Assembly: GCA_947501105.1 (NCBI GenBank)
Contig: CANMUP010000003.1
Location: 620,001 to 684,000, forward strand
DNA from: an uncultured Flaviramulus sp.
Lineage (GTDB): Bacteria > Bacteroidota > Bacteroidia > Flavobacteriales > Flavobacteriaceae
Reading direction: 5' to 3'
DNA: 64,000 nt
Shown here piece by piece: positions 1 to 9,703 of this stretch; position 1 is the first letter of the stretch, and every line of letters begins with the position of its first letter. A model generated the notes under the pieces. That model ran no database searches, had not been told where the DNA came from, and saw only the letters and a program-made list of their open reading frames with translations. The translations under genes and the position numbers were made by a program.

Positions 1-165
1 AGGTTTGATAAATTAGTTGATTCTTTATCTAATATAAACAACGTAAAGTATTATAATTACAAAAACACAAGTGATACATATAAAACACTAGATGGTGCAC
101 ATTTAAGTAAGCTTTATAGTGATAAGTTCACTGAAAGTTTATGTGATTCTATTTTAAAAAATTAA
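1..165 (+). CDS. C-terminal fragment of SGNH/DltD-like protein (truncated by window edge)
   Basis: Frame 1 is open from the first base to a TAA at 163-165, giving 54 residues with no start inside the window. The fragment contains the segment TLDGAHLS, a D-x-x-H pair as in the last block of SGNH-fold esterases and acyltransferases. It aligns with the end of the SGNH protein at 8749-9702 (YDGSHLES, then an amphipathic C-terminal helix). By analogy with the three complete MBOAT/SGNH pairs in this window, an MBOAT gene probably lies just to the left. That is inference. Confidence 0.6.
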   Translation, partial: RFDKLVDSLSNINNVKYYNYKNTSDTYKTLDGAHLSKLYSDKFTESLCDSILKN

Positions 166-210
166 TATAAACCTATTTCATTAACAACGTGTTTAATGAA
201 AATATAGAAT

Positions 211-1311
211 ATGAATAGTTTAGTTCCTTTAGATTTTTACTTTGATGTCTATATAAATGCATTTCTATTTCTAGTCTTGTTTACATTATTGCATACAAGA
301 ATATTGAAAATAGATGATCCAAAAAATATAAATTTCATAAAGGTTGCTGGATACATTTTACTAATCTTTGTTATTCTATACCTTGGACAAAGGCCTATAA
401 GCGGTAAGTATTTTGGAGATATGAGAACCTATGCAACATATTATGAAGACTATCAATTAGGAGCTCCTATAAAAGGTACAAAAGATATTTTCTTTCATGT
501 ATACATGAAAACATGTTCTTATTTTCTTTCTGTGCACATGTTCTTTACAATTTGTGTCATGATATACACATTGCCATTAGTAAGAATTTCTAAAGTGCTT
601 TTTAAAGAATATTGGTATTATGCATTTTTCATGTTTGTAGTATCATTTTCCTTTTATACCTATGGTGTAAATGGTATTAGAAATGGAGCAGCTGGGTCTT
701 TATTTTTATTGGGCTTAAGTTTTAAAAACAAAAAACTCTTAATGGGGTTATGCTTTTTAGCCGCGGTCTCATTTCATAAAACCATGTTTTTGCCAATAAT
801 AGCATACCTAATTACATACTTCTATAACAACCCAAAAGTGTTTTTAAAAGGTTGGTTGGCCTGCATACCCTTATCGTTAGTTTTAGGTAGTGTTTGGATT
901 TCGTTATTTGCAAGCTTGGGTTTTGGTGATGATGATAGACTTGCTGGTTATTTAACAAGCCAGGCTGAAGAAGGAACATTTGCATATACTGGGTTTCGTT
1001 GGGATTTCTTATTTCACAGTTCTTTCGCCGTTTTTGCGGGCTGGTATTTTGTATATAAAAAGAAGTACCAAGATAAATTTTATTTTCAAATTTTAAATAC
1101 TTACTTAATTTGTAATGGGTTTTGGATATTAGTCATTAACGCGAATTACTCAAATAGATTTGCATATTTAAGCTGGTTTATGATGGGATTGGTTATCATT
1201 TATCCTTTTCTTAAAGAAAGGTTCTTTAAAAGCCAGCATTTTATGATTGGGAAAGTAATATTTGTCTACTTTATGTTTACATTTTGTATGTATTATTTAT
1301 TTTATTGGTAA
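211..1311 (+). CDS. EpsG-family membrane protein, probable polysaccharide polymerase
   Basis: This 366-residue protein is made almost entirely of hydrophobic segments, with about ten predicted membrane spans. It has the pattern of EpsG/Wzy-like proteins: an early YLGQRP stretch followed by a polar loop containing GDMRTYATYYEDY, and a later YGVNGIRNGAAGSLFLLGL segment. EpsG-like proteins are thought to polymerise repeat units of extracellular polysaccharides at the inner membrane. The gene leads a four-gene plus-strand group with two glycosyltransferases and a CapK-like enzyme. Family assignment rests on the GIRNG-type motif and topology. Polymerase activity is inferred from family and context. 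Confidence 0.8.
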   Translation: MNSLVPLDFYFDVYINAFLFLVLFTLLHTRILKIDDPKNINFIKVAGYILLIFVILYLGQRPISGKYFGDMRTYATYYEDYQLGAPIKGTKDIFFHVYMKTCSYFLSVHMFFTICVMIYTLPLVRISKVLFKEYWYYAFFMFVVSFSFYTYGVNGIRNGAAGSLFLLGLSFKNKKLLMGLCFLAAVSFHKTMFLPIIAYLITYFYNNPKVFLKGWLACIPLSLVLGSVWISLFASLGFGDDDRLAGYLTSQAEEGTFAYTGFRWDFLFHSSFAVFAGWYFVYKKKYQDKFYFQILNTYLICNGFWILVINANYSNRFAYLSWFMMGLVIIYPFLKERFFKSQHFMIGKVIFVYFMFTFCMYYLFYW

Positions 1312-1332
1312 TAATTTAGCTATTAGAATTTT

Positions 1333-2223
1333 ATGAAAACAATTACTGTATTTACTCCAACATATAATCGAGCATATTGCCTGCATAAATGTTATGAGAG
1401 TTTAATTCATCAACCTAATCAAGACTTTGTTTGGCTAATCATTGATGATGGATCTACAGATGACACAAAAGAACTGGTAGAATCTTGGATTAAAGAAAGT
1501 AAAATTGATATTCAATATCATTTTCAAGAAAATTTAGGAATGCATGGCGGACATAATGCAGCATATAGACTCATCCAAACAACACTAAATGTTTGTATCG
1601 ACAGTGATGATTTTATGGCTGAAGGTGCTATAGAAAAAATCCTTAATCACTGGGAAGGAATTAAAGATAATCCAACCTTTGCTGGTTTAGTAGGGTTAGA
1701 TGCAGATGAAAGTGGGGCAATTATTGGAACAAAAATTCCAGAAGATATTAAAGCAACAACCTTGTATGAATTATACAACACTCACAAAGTTCTTGGAGAT
1801 AAAAAATTAGTATTACGAACAGATGTCGTAAAAAAATATCCTCCCTACCCTATTTATGAAGGAGAACGCTTTGTGCCTCTAGGGTACTTATACCAACTCA
1901 TTGATCAAGATTATAAATTGTTTCCTGTAAATGATGTTTTTTGTATTGTTGAATATATGCAAGATGGATCGAGTATGAATATACTTAAACAATACAGGCG
2001 TCATCCAAAAGGTTTTGCTTTTTCAAGAAAAAGTAGAATGAAATTAGCAAAAAGCTTTAAAGACAAGTTTAAAAATGCTATTCATTATGTTTCGAGTTCT
2101 TTATTTATTAATAATATTCGTTTCTTTAATGAATCGCCAAAGAAACTTACTACTCTGTTAGCAATTCCTTTCGGAGTAGCATTAAACTTATATATAAGAT
2201 ACAAAACAAAAAACGACTTCTAA
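1333..2223 (+). CDS. Family 2 glycosyltransferase
   Basis: The N-terminal half is a GT-A fold. It has TPTYNR at residues 8-13, the nucleotide-binding DDGSTDD at 38-44 and a metal-binding DSDD at 90-93. An inverting transferase using a nucleotide-sugar donor in the cytoplasm is expected. The C-terminal third is basic (RRHPKGFAFSRKSR) and has one hydrophobic stretch near the end, suggesting peripheral membrane contact. Its stop codon overlaps the start of the next glycosyltransferase by one base (TAATG), which indicates translational coupling. The sugar transferred cannot be told from the sequence. Confidence 0.9.
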   Translation: MKTITVFTPTYNRAYCLHKCYESLIHQPNQDFVWLIIDDGSTDDTKELVESWIKESKIDIQYHFQENLGMHGGHNAAYRLIQTTLNVCIDSDDFMAEGAIEKILNHWEGIKDNPTFAGLVGLDADESGAIIGTKIPEDIKATTLYELYNTHKVLGDKKLVLRTDVVKKYPPYPIYEGERFVPLGYLYQLIDQDYKLFPVNDVFCIVEYMQDGSSMNILKQYRRHPKGFAFSRKSRMKLAKSFKDKFKNAIHYVSSSLFINNIRFFNESPKKLTTLLAIPFGVALNLYIRYKTKNDF

Positions 2224-3362
2224 TGGCATTAATTAGAGTTTTACAAGTTTTTACGATTATGAATCGAGGAGGTGCAGAATCCATGATTATGAACTATTAT
2301 CGTAAACTAGATCGAAAAAAAGTACAATTTGATTTTTTGGTTCATAGAAAAGAAAAAGCTGCTTTTGATGATGAAATAGAAGCGTTAGGTGGCAAAATAC
2401 ATAGGTTCGACCCAATAAGTCCTTTTTTTCCAAAAAAGTATTATAATGAGTTAAGAGCATTTTTTAAAGAACACTCTGAATATTCTATAATTCATTCTCA
2501 TTTAAACACATTCAGCCCCTTTCCTTTAAAAATAGCAAGAGAGTTTAATATTCCCTGTAGAATAGCTCATGCGCATATAGCAATTGATAAAGTAAATCTT
2601 TCATCGTTTTTAAGCCAAAAAGAAAGCCTTAAGGAAACTTTTAAAAAAGTAATTAAGCTACAGTTAAAAAAACGAGTAAAAAAAGATGCTACGCATTTAT
2701 TTTCTTGTGGAGAAAAAGCTGGTGAATGGTTATTTGGAGATACATCATTTACAACAATGAATAATGCAATTGATACTGAAAAATTTAAATATGATGAATT
2801 AACATCTACTACATATAAGAAGAAGTTTAATTTACAAAACGAAATAGTTATTGGGCATATAGGCCGTTTTGTTAGTCAAAAAAATCATTCATTTTTATTA
2901 CAAATATTTGCAGCTCTTCTAAAAAGAAAGGCAAATTACACTTTGGTACTAATTGGAGATGGTCCACTTAGAGAATCTTTGGAAAATGAAGCTAAAAATT
3001 TAAAGATTGTTGATAAGGTCCATTTTTTAGGTGTTCGTACAGATATTCCACAATTATGCCAAATGATGGATTTATTCGTGTTCCCTTCTTTTTACGAAGG
3101 ATTGCCAGTTACCTTAATTGAAGCGCAAGCATCAAGTTTAAAAATATTTGCATCAGATTCTATTACGAATGAGGTGCATTTAACAGATAATATTCAATTT
3201 CTTTCAATTAATAAAACTGCTGATGAATGGGCTAAAAAAATAACTGAATTAGATTCAATTGAAAAAATAGATCAGACTGAAAAAATCGTCAAAGCAAATT
3301 ACGATATTGTTTCAAATACTTTACAAATTCAAGACTTTTATACGCAACAAGTAAATATATAA
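2223..3362 (+). CDS. Family 4 glycosyltransferase
   Basis: This is a 379-residue GT-B protein of the GT4 type. The N-terminal domain starts with RVLQVFTIMNRGGAES, the acceptor-side glycine loop. The C-terminal donor domain carries GHIGRFVSQKNH and the FPSFYEGLPVTLIEA segment, which holds the E-x7-E motif of retaining GT4 enzymes. It overlaps the upstream GT2 gene by one base and lies two bases from the following CapK-like gene, so the group is almost certainly one operon. It probably adds a sugar to the lipid-linked repeat unit. Donor and acceptor are unknown. Confidence 0.9.
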   Translation: MALIRVLQVFTIMNRGGAESMIMNYYRKLDRKKVQFDFLVHRKEKAAFDDEIEALGGKIHRFDPISPFFPKKYYNELRAFFKEHSEYSIIHSHLNTFSPFPLKIAREFNIPCRIAHAHIAIDKVNLSSFLSQKESLKETFKKVIKLQLKKRVKKDATHLFSCGEKAGEWLFGDTSFTTMNNAIDTEKFKYDELTSTTYKKKFNLQNEIVIGHIGRFVSQKNHSFLLQIFAALLKRKANYTLVLIGDGPLRESLENEAKNLKIVDKVHFLGVRTDIPQLCQMMDLFVFPSFYEGLPVTLIEAQASSLKIFASDSITNEVHLTDNIQFLSINKTADEWAKKITELDSIEKIDQTEKIVKANYDIVSNTLQIQDFYTQQVNI

Positions 3363-3364
3363 TT

Positions 3365-4768
3365 ATGGGTAAATTTCAAGAAAACGTATATAACAAACTG
3401 CCCTATCCTTTTAAATATGTATTATTAAATATAAAAGCCTTTCAAAATACGAAACAGCGATATACCCAAGAATTTGACACCTACTTAAAAGAATATATTA
3501 ACTTATGGAATGCTGATGAAAAAGTTATCAAAGAATATCAAAAAGAAAGATTAATTCTTTTGCTTTCAGAAGTTTATCAATACTCGAAATGGTATACCAA
3601 TAAAATGAAAGATTTGGGTATAACACTAAAAAGTATAAAAGAAGCACCATACGATGTTCTTCAAAAAATGCCTATTCTAAAAAAAACGGAAAGAAAAACA
3701 AATGCTGATTTACTTATAAATACCAACCGTAATACAGATGGTGTTGGCTATACTAGTGGAACATCTGGCTCTCCAACAATTAATTACTTAGATTCTGAAT
3801 CTATAAATCGTTCATTTGCATTATGGCGAAGATTTCATCATGCGATAGGTCTTGATACTAAAAAAGTAAGACAAGTACGTTTTTCAGGAAGATTAATGGT
3901 ACGCCCAGATGCTAAAAAACCTCCGTTTTGGGTATATAATCATTTTGAAAGACAATTATTAATGTCTACATACCACCTAACAGAGGTTAATTTAATCCAT
4001 TATATTAAAAAATTAAATCGTTTTAAGCCTATATTATTAGACGGTTATCCTTCTGCAATTTATATACTTAGTAGATTTATAAATGAGAATAACATCGTTT
4101 TAAATTTTACACCAAAAGCCATAGCAGTTACCGCTGAAACTTTACATGATTATCAACGATTAGAAATAGAAAAAGCATTTAATTGTCATGTATTTAACCA
4201 ATACGCCTCTAGTGAAGGAAGCCCCTTTATAACTGAGTGTGTACAAGGTAATTTGCATTTAAACTTAGATTCTGGCGTATTTGAATTTATAAATACTAAT
4301 GGAGAGAAAGCTAAACCCGGTGATGTTGCACAACTAGTAGTAACTAGCTTTACAAATTTAAAAACTCCTTTGGTACGATATAATATTGAAGACACTGTTT
4401 TGCTAGGTGAAGAAGGTAAAAAGTGTACATGCGGGTGCACAATGCCTATTATAGAGAAACTTACAGGAAGAGAGGATGATATTTTATGGACTGAAGAAAA
4501 AGGTTATGTAGGTAGAATGGATACCGCATATAAGGGGTTAGAAGGCATTGTTAAAAGTCAAATTATTCAAGAAAACCCTCAAGAGATTATTGTTAATTTA
4601 ATAGCAGATAAAAAATTTGATAGCAAAATGAAATCAAATTTTTTGCATAACTTAAAAACCCGATTAGGCGAAAATATAAGTTATACTATAAATATTGTTG
4701 AAGATATTCCGCTAGGTCCTAACGGTAAGTTTGATGCTGTAAAAAGAAATTTTAAAATAAAGTTATAA
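3365..4768 (+). CDS. CapK/PaaK-like adenylate-forming enzyme
   Basis: The protein (467 residues) belongs to the phenylacetate-CoA ligase-like (CapK) branch of adenylate-forming enzymes. Visible motifs are the P-loop-like YTSGTSGSPT near residue 130, YASSEGSP in the middle, TPLVRYNIEDTV before the hinge, and GPNGKFDAVKRN at the C-terminus with the catalytic-type lysine. CXXC-type cysteines (KCTCGC) sit between the core motifs, as often seen in this family. CapK homologues are common in capsule clusters, but their substrate is generally not established. A second, diverged copy lies at 21422-22753. It is the last gene of the left operon. Confidence 0.85.
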   Translation: MGKFQENVYNKLPYPFKYVLLNIKAFQNTKQRYTQEFDTYLKEYINLWNADEKVIKEYQKERLILLLSEVYQYSKWYTNKMKDLGITLKSIKEAPYDVLQKMPILKKTERKTNADLLINTNRNTDGVGYTSGTSGSPTINYLDSESINRSFALWRRFHHAIGLDTKKVRQVRFSGRLMVRPDAKKPPFWVYNHFERQLLMSTYHLTEVNLIHYIKKLNRFKPILLDGYPSAIYILSRFINENNIVLNFTPKAIAVTAETLHDYQRLEIEKAFNCHVFNQYASSEGSPFITECVQGNLHLNLDSGVFEFINTNGEKAKPGDVAQLVVTSFTNLKTPLVRYNIEDTVLLGEEGKKCTCGCTMPIIEKLTGREDDILWTEEKGYVGRMDTAYKGLEGIVKSQIIQENPQEIIVNLIADKKFDSKMKSNFLHNLKTRLGENISYTINIVEDIPLGPNGKFDAVKRNFKIKL

Positions 4769-4787
4769 TTATAAAAAGTTAATGCAA

Positions 4788-4820
4788 AAAAAAAGCTCTA
4801 CTAAGTAGAGCTTTTTTTAT
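4788..4820. terminator. Bidirectional rho-independent terminator
   Basis: The sequence AAAGCTCTA-CTAAG-TAGAGCTTT is a perfect hairpin flanked by an A-run on the left and a T-run on the right. It therefore works in both directions. It ends the plus-strand operon at 4768 and the minus-strand beta-helix gene whose stop is at 4833. Confidence 0.85.
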
Positions 4821-4832
4821 TATAATTAATTA

Positions 4833-6824
4833 TTAATTACATGTATTTCCTGTATCCGTTATTTCACTTGGATTTGTAGAACTATTATTTATACATTCAA
4901 ACCTATCAGCTCCTGTAGGCTCATATATAGTATTGTCTAAAAGCGAAATATTTGTATGCCCTTCATAAAGACGAATCCCATCGAAATCAGAAGGTTTTAT
5001 AATATTCTCTTGAATAGTCAGGTTTGACGAATTCCCTATTTGAATACCTGCAACTTCATTCTTACTAAATGTAATTCCGTTTACATTAGAAAAACTAACT
5101 TTCTTAGATGTTTTTAAAATATTCTCGGTTACTGTAAAAGTATAACTAGCATGTTCAGGTTTATTATTACTATGAGAAAAAGACATATTTAAACTCCCAG
5201 CAGATATCTCATTTCCTTTAATCTCAACATTATCAAGCCATGTGTTACTAACACTAATTCCTGCATAAGATGCGGTGATGTCATTGTTATATACTCTTGA
5301 ATTTATAGCTTTAGATAATTGAATACCATTAGCTCCACCAGAAATCACATTGTCATGAACATCAATATCATTTGAACTTAGAATAATTCCAGTGTTGTAA
5401 TTTTTAATGATATTTCCACTAACTTCGTTATTGTAGACAGTTTCTCCATCACCAGTAGCAAAAATAGCATAATTCGATGTTGATTGTGCACCATGGAATC
5501 TATTATTAATAATTTTTGTTCCGTTGGTATAAGTATATGCTACTTGTGTTTCCAAGTCGTTATCTTCAATAGTTACATTCTGTCCAATATGTACAGATAT
5601 AGACCCTCCTCTACTTCCGGTTTCAGTATTACCTCTTATAACTATATCAGTAACTTTTTCTCTTTCAATTAAAACTCCATTCGCATCTCGAACACGAGCG
5701 GCTTCAATATTAATTGCATAACCAACTTCACCACCATCAGCATTAGCATCCGGCTGTGCAGTATCAGTAAAAGTATTACCTTCAAAAAGCATATTTATAC
5801 CATCAGTTAGAGCTATAGACATTCTCCTGATATTTTTAAACTCACAATTTAAAACTTTAATATCTCTAGTTTGGTTATAATTAGGCTCATTAGTAAAGCC
5901 TATTGAGCTAATACTTAATCCTCCTTTAGAACCATCAAAAAACTTAATTCCATCAAGGGTGATATTTTTACCAGCTTGAATGTAGAATAAATGGCTACCT
6001 TCTAAACCATTATCATTAGGTGAAAAATATCGCACTTTTCTATCTCCGTGTAAATTTCCACCAGTAACAGTTACATTATCTTCATCTCTAATAGAGAAAA
6101 TTGCACCATTATCTAATTCATTCGTATTAATTGTAGCTGGTTGAATTCTTAAATGTGTATTATCCGTCATTACTAAATTAAAGTCAGACGGGATATTTAC
6201 AGCTTCTCTATGAGGGTAATAATTTGTTTCAGGAGGTGTTGGTCTAGATCCTTCAAAATATGCATCTATCTCATCCATTTTAAAGGTTGTTACTCCAAAA
6301 TCCTTAACTCTAAACATTAAAGATTGAAGTATCTTATTATTTTCCCATGCTATGTCAGAGGTAGTAACACCTTCAACAATTCCCCATCTTTTAGGGTCAA
6401 AATCAAATGCTGGATCTTTTAGTTGAGGATTAGAACCGCCCATTATTAAAGTTGAATTTAGAAGCTCTCCGCTAATAACATTTCCTACAGAGAAATTAAT
6501 AGTTCCATTAATTATATCTCCACCTTCATAAACAATAGTTACATTTTCTGGAAGGGTTACGGTTGATCCTCCTAAATCTAAAACACAATTTATTACAACC
6601 GTTGAGTTAGGTTGTACATCATCTAATGTAAAGTCACATAGTGCACTAGTATCTACATCTGTTGGTGTTTCAGTCTCATCAACATCTTCTGTATCATCAG
6701 TATCTTCTTCAACAACTTCTACTTCTGGTTCAACAAATAATTCCTCTTTATTACATGACATCATAGTAGTCATAAATAATAAAGTAAATAAAAAGGTTTT
6801 CATAATCGTTTTCATAGTTCTCAT
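4833..6824 (-). CDS. Right-handed parallel beta-helix lipoprotein
   Basis: The start is taken at the ATG at 6824. The longer reading frame would need a TTG at 6851 with no supporting signal. The resulting 663-residue protein begins with a lipoprotein signal (MRTMKTIMKTF, hydrophobic stretch, then MMSCNKE with the lipid-accepting cysteine). An acidic, threonine-rich linker follows (about residues 28-60). The rest shows many short repeats of the PbH1 type (for example GNNIT/V-x-DN and NTFTD patterns), typical of beta-helix lyases, epimerases and phage-tail-like glycan binders. It is encoded opposite to the polysaccharide operons on both sides. A role in trimming, epimerising or binding the exported polysaccharide at the cell surface is a context inference. 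No catalytic residues could be assigned. Confidence 0.75.
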   Translation of the reverse strand: MRTMKTIMKTFLFTLLFMTTMMSCNKEELFVEPEVEVVEEDTDDTEDVDETETPTDVDTSALCDFTLDDVQPNSTVVINCVLDLGGSTVTLPENVTIVYEGGDIINGTINFSVGNVISGELLNSTLIMGGSNPQLKDPAFDFDPKRWGIVEGVTTSDIAWENNKILQSLMFRVKDFGVTTFKMDEIDAYFEGSRPTPPETNYYPHREAVNIPSDFNLVMTDNTHLRIQPATINTNELDNGAIFSIRDEDNVTVTGGNLHGDRKVRYFSPNDNGLEGSHLFYIQAGKNITLDGIKFFDGSKGGLSISSIGFTNEPNYNQTRDIKVLNCEFKNIRRMSIALTDGINMLFEGNTFTDTAQPDANADGGEVGYAINIEAARVRDANGVLIEREKVTDIVIRGNTETGSRGGSISVHIGQNVTIEDNDLETQVAYTYTNGTKIINNRFHGAQSTSNYAIFATGDGETVYNNEVSGNIIKNYNTGIILSSNDIDVHDNVISGGANGIQLSKAINSRVYNNDITASYAGISVSNTWLDNVEIKGNEISAGSLNMSFSHSNNKPEHASYTFTVTENILKTSKKVSFSNVNGITFSKNEVAGIQIGNSSNLTIQENIIKPSDFDGIRLYEGHTNISLLDNTIYEPTGADRFECINNSSTNPSEITDTGNTCN

Positions 6825-7298
6825 AATTTGGGGGGCATTAAATTTTTTCAATAATAAAATTTTTTTTTAAAAAAATCGTTTAAGTGACTTGTTTTTTCGA
6901 TAAAATACATTTGTTTGATTATTTAATTTCGACGAAATGCAATTTTAAACGATAAAAAGAAATTCACATCTTCTGATTTAGTTTTTATATACGCATTAAA
7001 AACAATTTTGGATTACCCTTGCTACTTAAAATCGGACAAAAATATAATTTTATCGATAAAGAGTTTAAAAATGTTAATAAGTTAAGCTTACTTGTTAACA
7101 ACTAAATATTTAATAAACAAACACATACAAAACAAAAAAGAAAATTAATACACTAAATAAAAATATTAGAGATGTATTTAATATATAATTTATCAATTGA
7201 CCTTTTATATTTACGTTTTATCTTATTAATAATCAATTTTAAGCATATTTAAGTAAGTTCGTATAGCCAAAATATTAACCTACTAATTTGTTAGTGAG
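6825..7298. other. Long divergent intergenic region of the polysaccharide cluster
   Basis: These 474 bases lie between the minus-strand beta-helix gene and the large plus-strand operon and contain no credible gene. TACATTTG at 6906-6913 (plus) and TATTTTTG read on the minus strand from 7037-7044 fit the Bacteroidota -7 box, but neither has a TTG at the expected distance. Two perfect palindromes are present: TTTATCGATAAA at 7049-7060 and TTGTTAACAA at 7092-7101. Transcription of both flanking units presumably starts here. Confidence 0.5.
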
Positions 7299-8747
7299 AT
7301 GCTATTCAACTCTTTTGAGTTTCTTCTTTTTTTTCCAATAATTCTTATTGGGTTTTATGCTATTCCACATAAATATAGATGGTTATGGCTTTTATTAGGA
7401 AGCTATTACTTTTATATGGCACATGAGTTTGAGTTAGTTATTTTGCTATTTATCTCAACTTGTGTTGATTATTTTTGTGGACTTAGAATGCCCACTGCAA
7501 GCAAAAAAAATAAAATTTTTTACTTATTATTAAGCATATTTGTAAACCTTGGCATTTTATTTTCTTTTAAGTATTTATCCTTTTTCACTTCTTCTATTCA
7601 AGGATTACTTGGCTTTTTTGGAATAGTTATTTCTGAGACAGAAAACTTGGGCTCATATAACTTTAATCAAATATTAATTCCTGTTGGAATAAGCTTTTAT
7701 ACATTTCAAACTTTAAGTTATACTATAGATATTTACAGAGGCAAAATTGAACCTGAAAAGCATTTTGGAGTTTTTGCTCTTTATGTGTCCTTCTTTCCAC
7801 AATTAGTAGCTGGCCCTATTGAAAGGGCGTCTAGGCTAATCCCTCAGCTAAAAAAGAAAGTGGATATTAATCTTTCAAATATTAAAAAAGGCTTGATAAT
7901 GATGGCTTGGGGCTTTTTTCTAAAAGTAGTTGTAGCTGATAGACTTGGTGTATATGCAGACGCAGCTTTTAGTGATCCAGAATATAGTCACGGTTTACCT
8001 CTTTTTATAGGAGCTCTTTTTTTTGCAGGACAAATTTATTATGATTTTTCAGCATATACGTCTATTGCAATAGGGGCTGCAAAAACTATGGGCGTAGATT
8101 TAATGCAAAATTTTAACAGACCTTTTTTTGCTACATCCATTACCGATTTATGGAAACGTTGGCATATCTCTCTTGTAGAATGGTTGCGTGACTATTTGTT
8201 TATTCCCCTAGGAGGTTCAAAAGGCTCAAAACTTAAAACAATTAGAAACGTTTTTATTCTCTTTTTTGCAGTTGGTTTATGGCATGGAGCAAGCTGGACT
8301 TTCATAGTATGGGGGTTACTTAACGGAGCAATTTTAATATTAGAAAACATAACATCATCTTTAAGAATGCGTGTTTTTAAATTGTTACAATTAAAACAAG
8401 GTGCTATTAATTTTTTAGCTAGACTATTTGGAGTAAGTTATTTGCTAATGACATTGATTTTTTTTAGATCTCCCTCTATAAATCATGCCATATTATATAT
8501 TAAACAAATGTTTAATATTACTGGCTTACATGTTAATATATTGAATAATTATTTTGAGCTTGTTTTATGTTTTATTTTAATAGTTTTAGTGCAAACAATT
8601 CATTATTTTAAAGGTAATGATAAGGTTTATGAGCTGGTTACCCAACGTCCTAAATATATTAGGTATACCATGTATACTGCTTATGCTTTTATTATTGTTT
8701 TATTCGCTATAAATAGACAAAACACATTTATATATTTTCAATTTTAA
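7299..8747 (+). CDS. MBOAT-family O-acyltransferase (AlgI/DltB-like)
   Basis: This 482-residue polytopic protein carries the MBOAT signature set: PVGISFYTFQTLSYTIDIYRG, FPQLVAGPIERASRL, KRWHISLVEWLRDYLFIPLGG and the catalytic-histidine segment LWHGASWTF near residue 330. MBOAT enzymes such as AlgI and DltB move an acyl group from a cytoplasmic donor across the membrane onto a polymer. The next gene, an SGNH protein, starts two bases after the stop, the usual pairing. This is the first of three complete MBOAT/SGNH pairs in the window. Whether it carries acetyl or another acyl group cannot be told. Confidence 0.92.
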   Translation: MLFNSFEFLLFFPIILIGFYAIPHKYRWLWLLLGSYYFYMAHEFELVILLFISTCVDYFCGLRMPTASKKNKIFYLLLSIFVNLGILFSFKYLSFFTSSIQGLLGFFGIVISETENLGSYNFNQILIPVGISFYTFQTLSYTIDIYRGKIEPEKHFGVFALYVSFFPQLVAGPIERASRLIPQLKKKVDINLSNIKKGLIMMAWGFFLKVVVADRLGVYADAAFSDPEYSHGLPLFIGALFFAGQIYYDFSAYTSIAIGAAKTMGVDLMQNFNRPFFATSITDLWKRWHISLVEWLRDYLFIPLGGSKGSKLKTIRNVFILFFAVGLWHGASWTFIVWGLLNGAILILENITSSLRMRVFKLLQLKQGAINFLARLFGVSYLLMTLIFFRSPSINHAILYIKQMFNITGLHVNILNNYFELVLCFILIVLVQTIHYFKGNDKVYELVTQRPKYIRYTMYTAYAFIIVLFAINRQNTFIYFQF

Positions 8748-8748
8748 A

Positions 8749-9702
8749 ATGACTTTAAAAAAATTCATATTAAAACTATTATTATTTACAATGGGCTTTA
8801 TTGGGCTTTATTGCTTCTTTGTTGATAAACTATCAAAAGGACATGTTGATGAATATTATAATAAATTTACTCAAGAAGCTGGAGGATTAATAATAGGAAT
8901 ATCAAGAGCAAACATTGGAATTTCTCCATATGTTATCGAAGAAGAATTAATTAATATTGAGAAGCCTATAATAAATTTTGCAATAAATAGCTATCAATCT
9001 GGCTTTAGTGAGGTTTATTTTAATGCTATAAGAGAAAAAATAAAGAATAGAACAAACAAAGGTATATTCATTATATCTATAAATCCAGGAAACTTTTCTG
9101 CATTTTCTAATATTGACGATGATATTTTAACTACAGACAGTAATACTATTTTAGGTAAAACAAAAAATGTCGCATCTAATCCAAATTATAATTATATAAT
9201 TAACAATTATTCTGAACCATTATATAATGCATTCTATTCTAGAAAACCAGAACATCAAATCTCGCACAATAATGGGTGGAATGAAATAATACTTTATACA
9301 GAGCATGACACAATTACTAACAATACAATTAAATACTGGAAATCTCTTACCATAAAAAGAAATATTAAGAGAGTAAATACAGACGAAAAATCCCAATATC
9401 GTATTGATAGTTTTATAAAATTAATAAAGTTTTTAAAAGAGGAAGGGCACGTTTTTGTAATACGTATCCCGGCAGATACAGATATTATTAAATTTGAAAA
9501 CGATGTATGGCAAGGTTTTGACAAGGAGTTTGATAGTATCACGAAAAAATATAATGTTCCTTATTTTAATTATTCCAATAAATCTGATGAATATAAAACG
9601 TATGATGGTTCGCACTTAGAGTCTGAAAGCGCAAAAAAATTCACAAAACAACTAAGTTTGGACATAAAAAATTATCTGAAAGCAAAAAAATATAAAAATT
9701 AA
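8749..9702 (+). CDS. Membrane-anchored SGNH/DltD-like partner of MBOAT
   Basis: An N-terminal membrane segment (residues about 7-25) is followed by a GISRANIGISP motif. This corresponds to the GSSR-type block I of AlgJ/DltD-like proteins, with the serine kept. The C-terminus has YDGSHLES, which supplies the D-x-x-H pair. Such proteins face the periplasm and finish the acyl transfer begun by the MBOAT partner. The gene sits two bases behind the MBOAT gene and two bases before the first BioF2-like acyltransferase gene. Sequence similarity to the fragment at 1-165 is clear at the C-terminus. Confidence 0.75.
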   Translation: MTLKKFILKLLLFTMGFIGLYCFFVDKLSKGHVDEYYNKFTQEAGGLIIGISRANIGISPYVIEEELINIEKPIINFAINSYQSGFSEVYFNAIREKIKNRTNKGIFIISINPGNFSAFSNIDDDILTTDSNTILGKTKNVASNPNYNYIINNYSEPLYNAFYSRKPEHQISHNNGWNEIILYTEHDTITNNTIKYWKSLTIKRNIKRVNTDEKSQYRIDSFIKLIKFLKEEGHVFVIRIPADTDIIKFENDVWQGFDKEFDSITKKYNVPYFNYSNKSDEYKTYDGSHLESESAKKFTKQLSLDIKNYLKAKKYKN

Positions 9703-9703
9703 G

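Noticed and set aside
4186-4440. Minus-strand ORF inside the CapK-like gene.
   Set aside because: It lies wholly inside a well-supported gene and has no family features.
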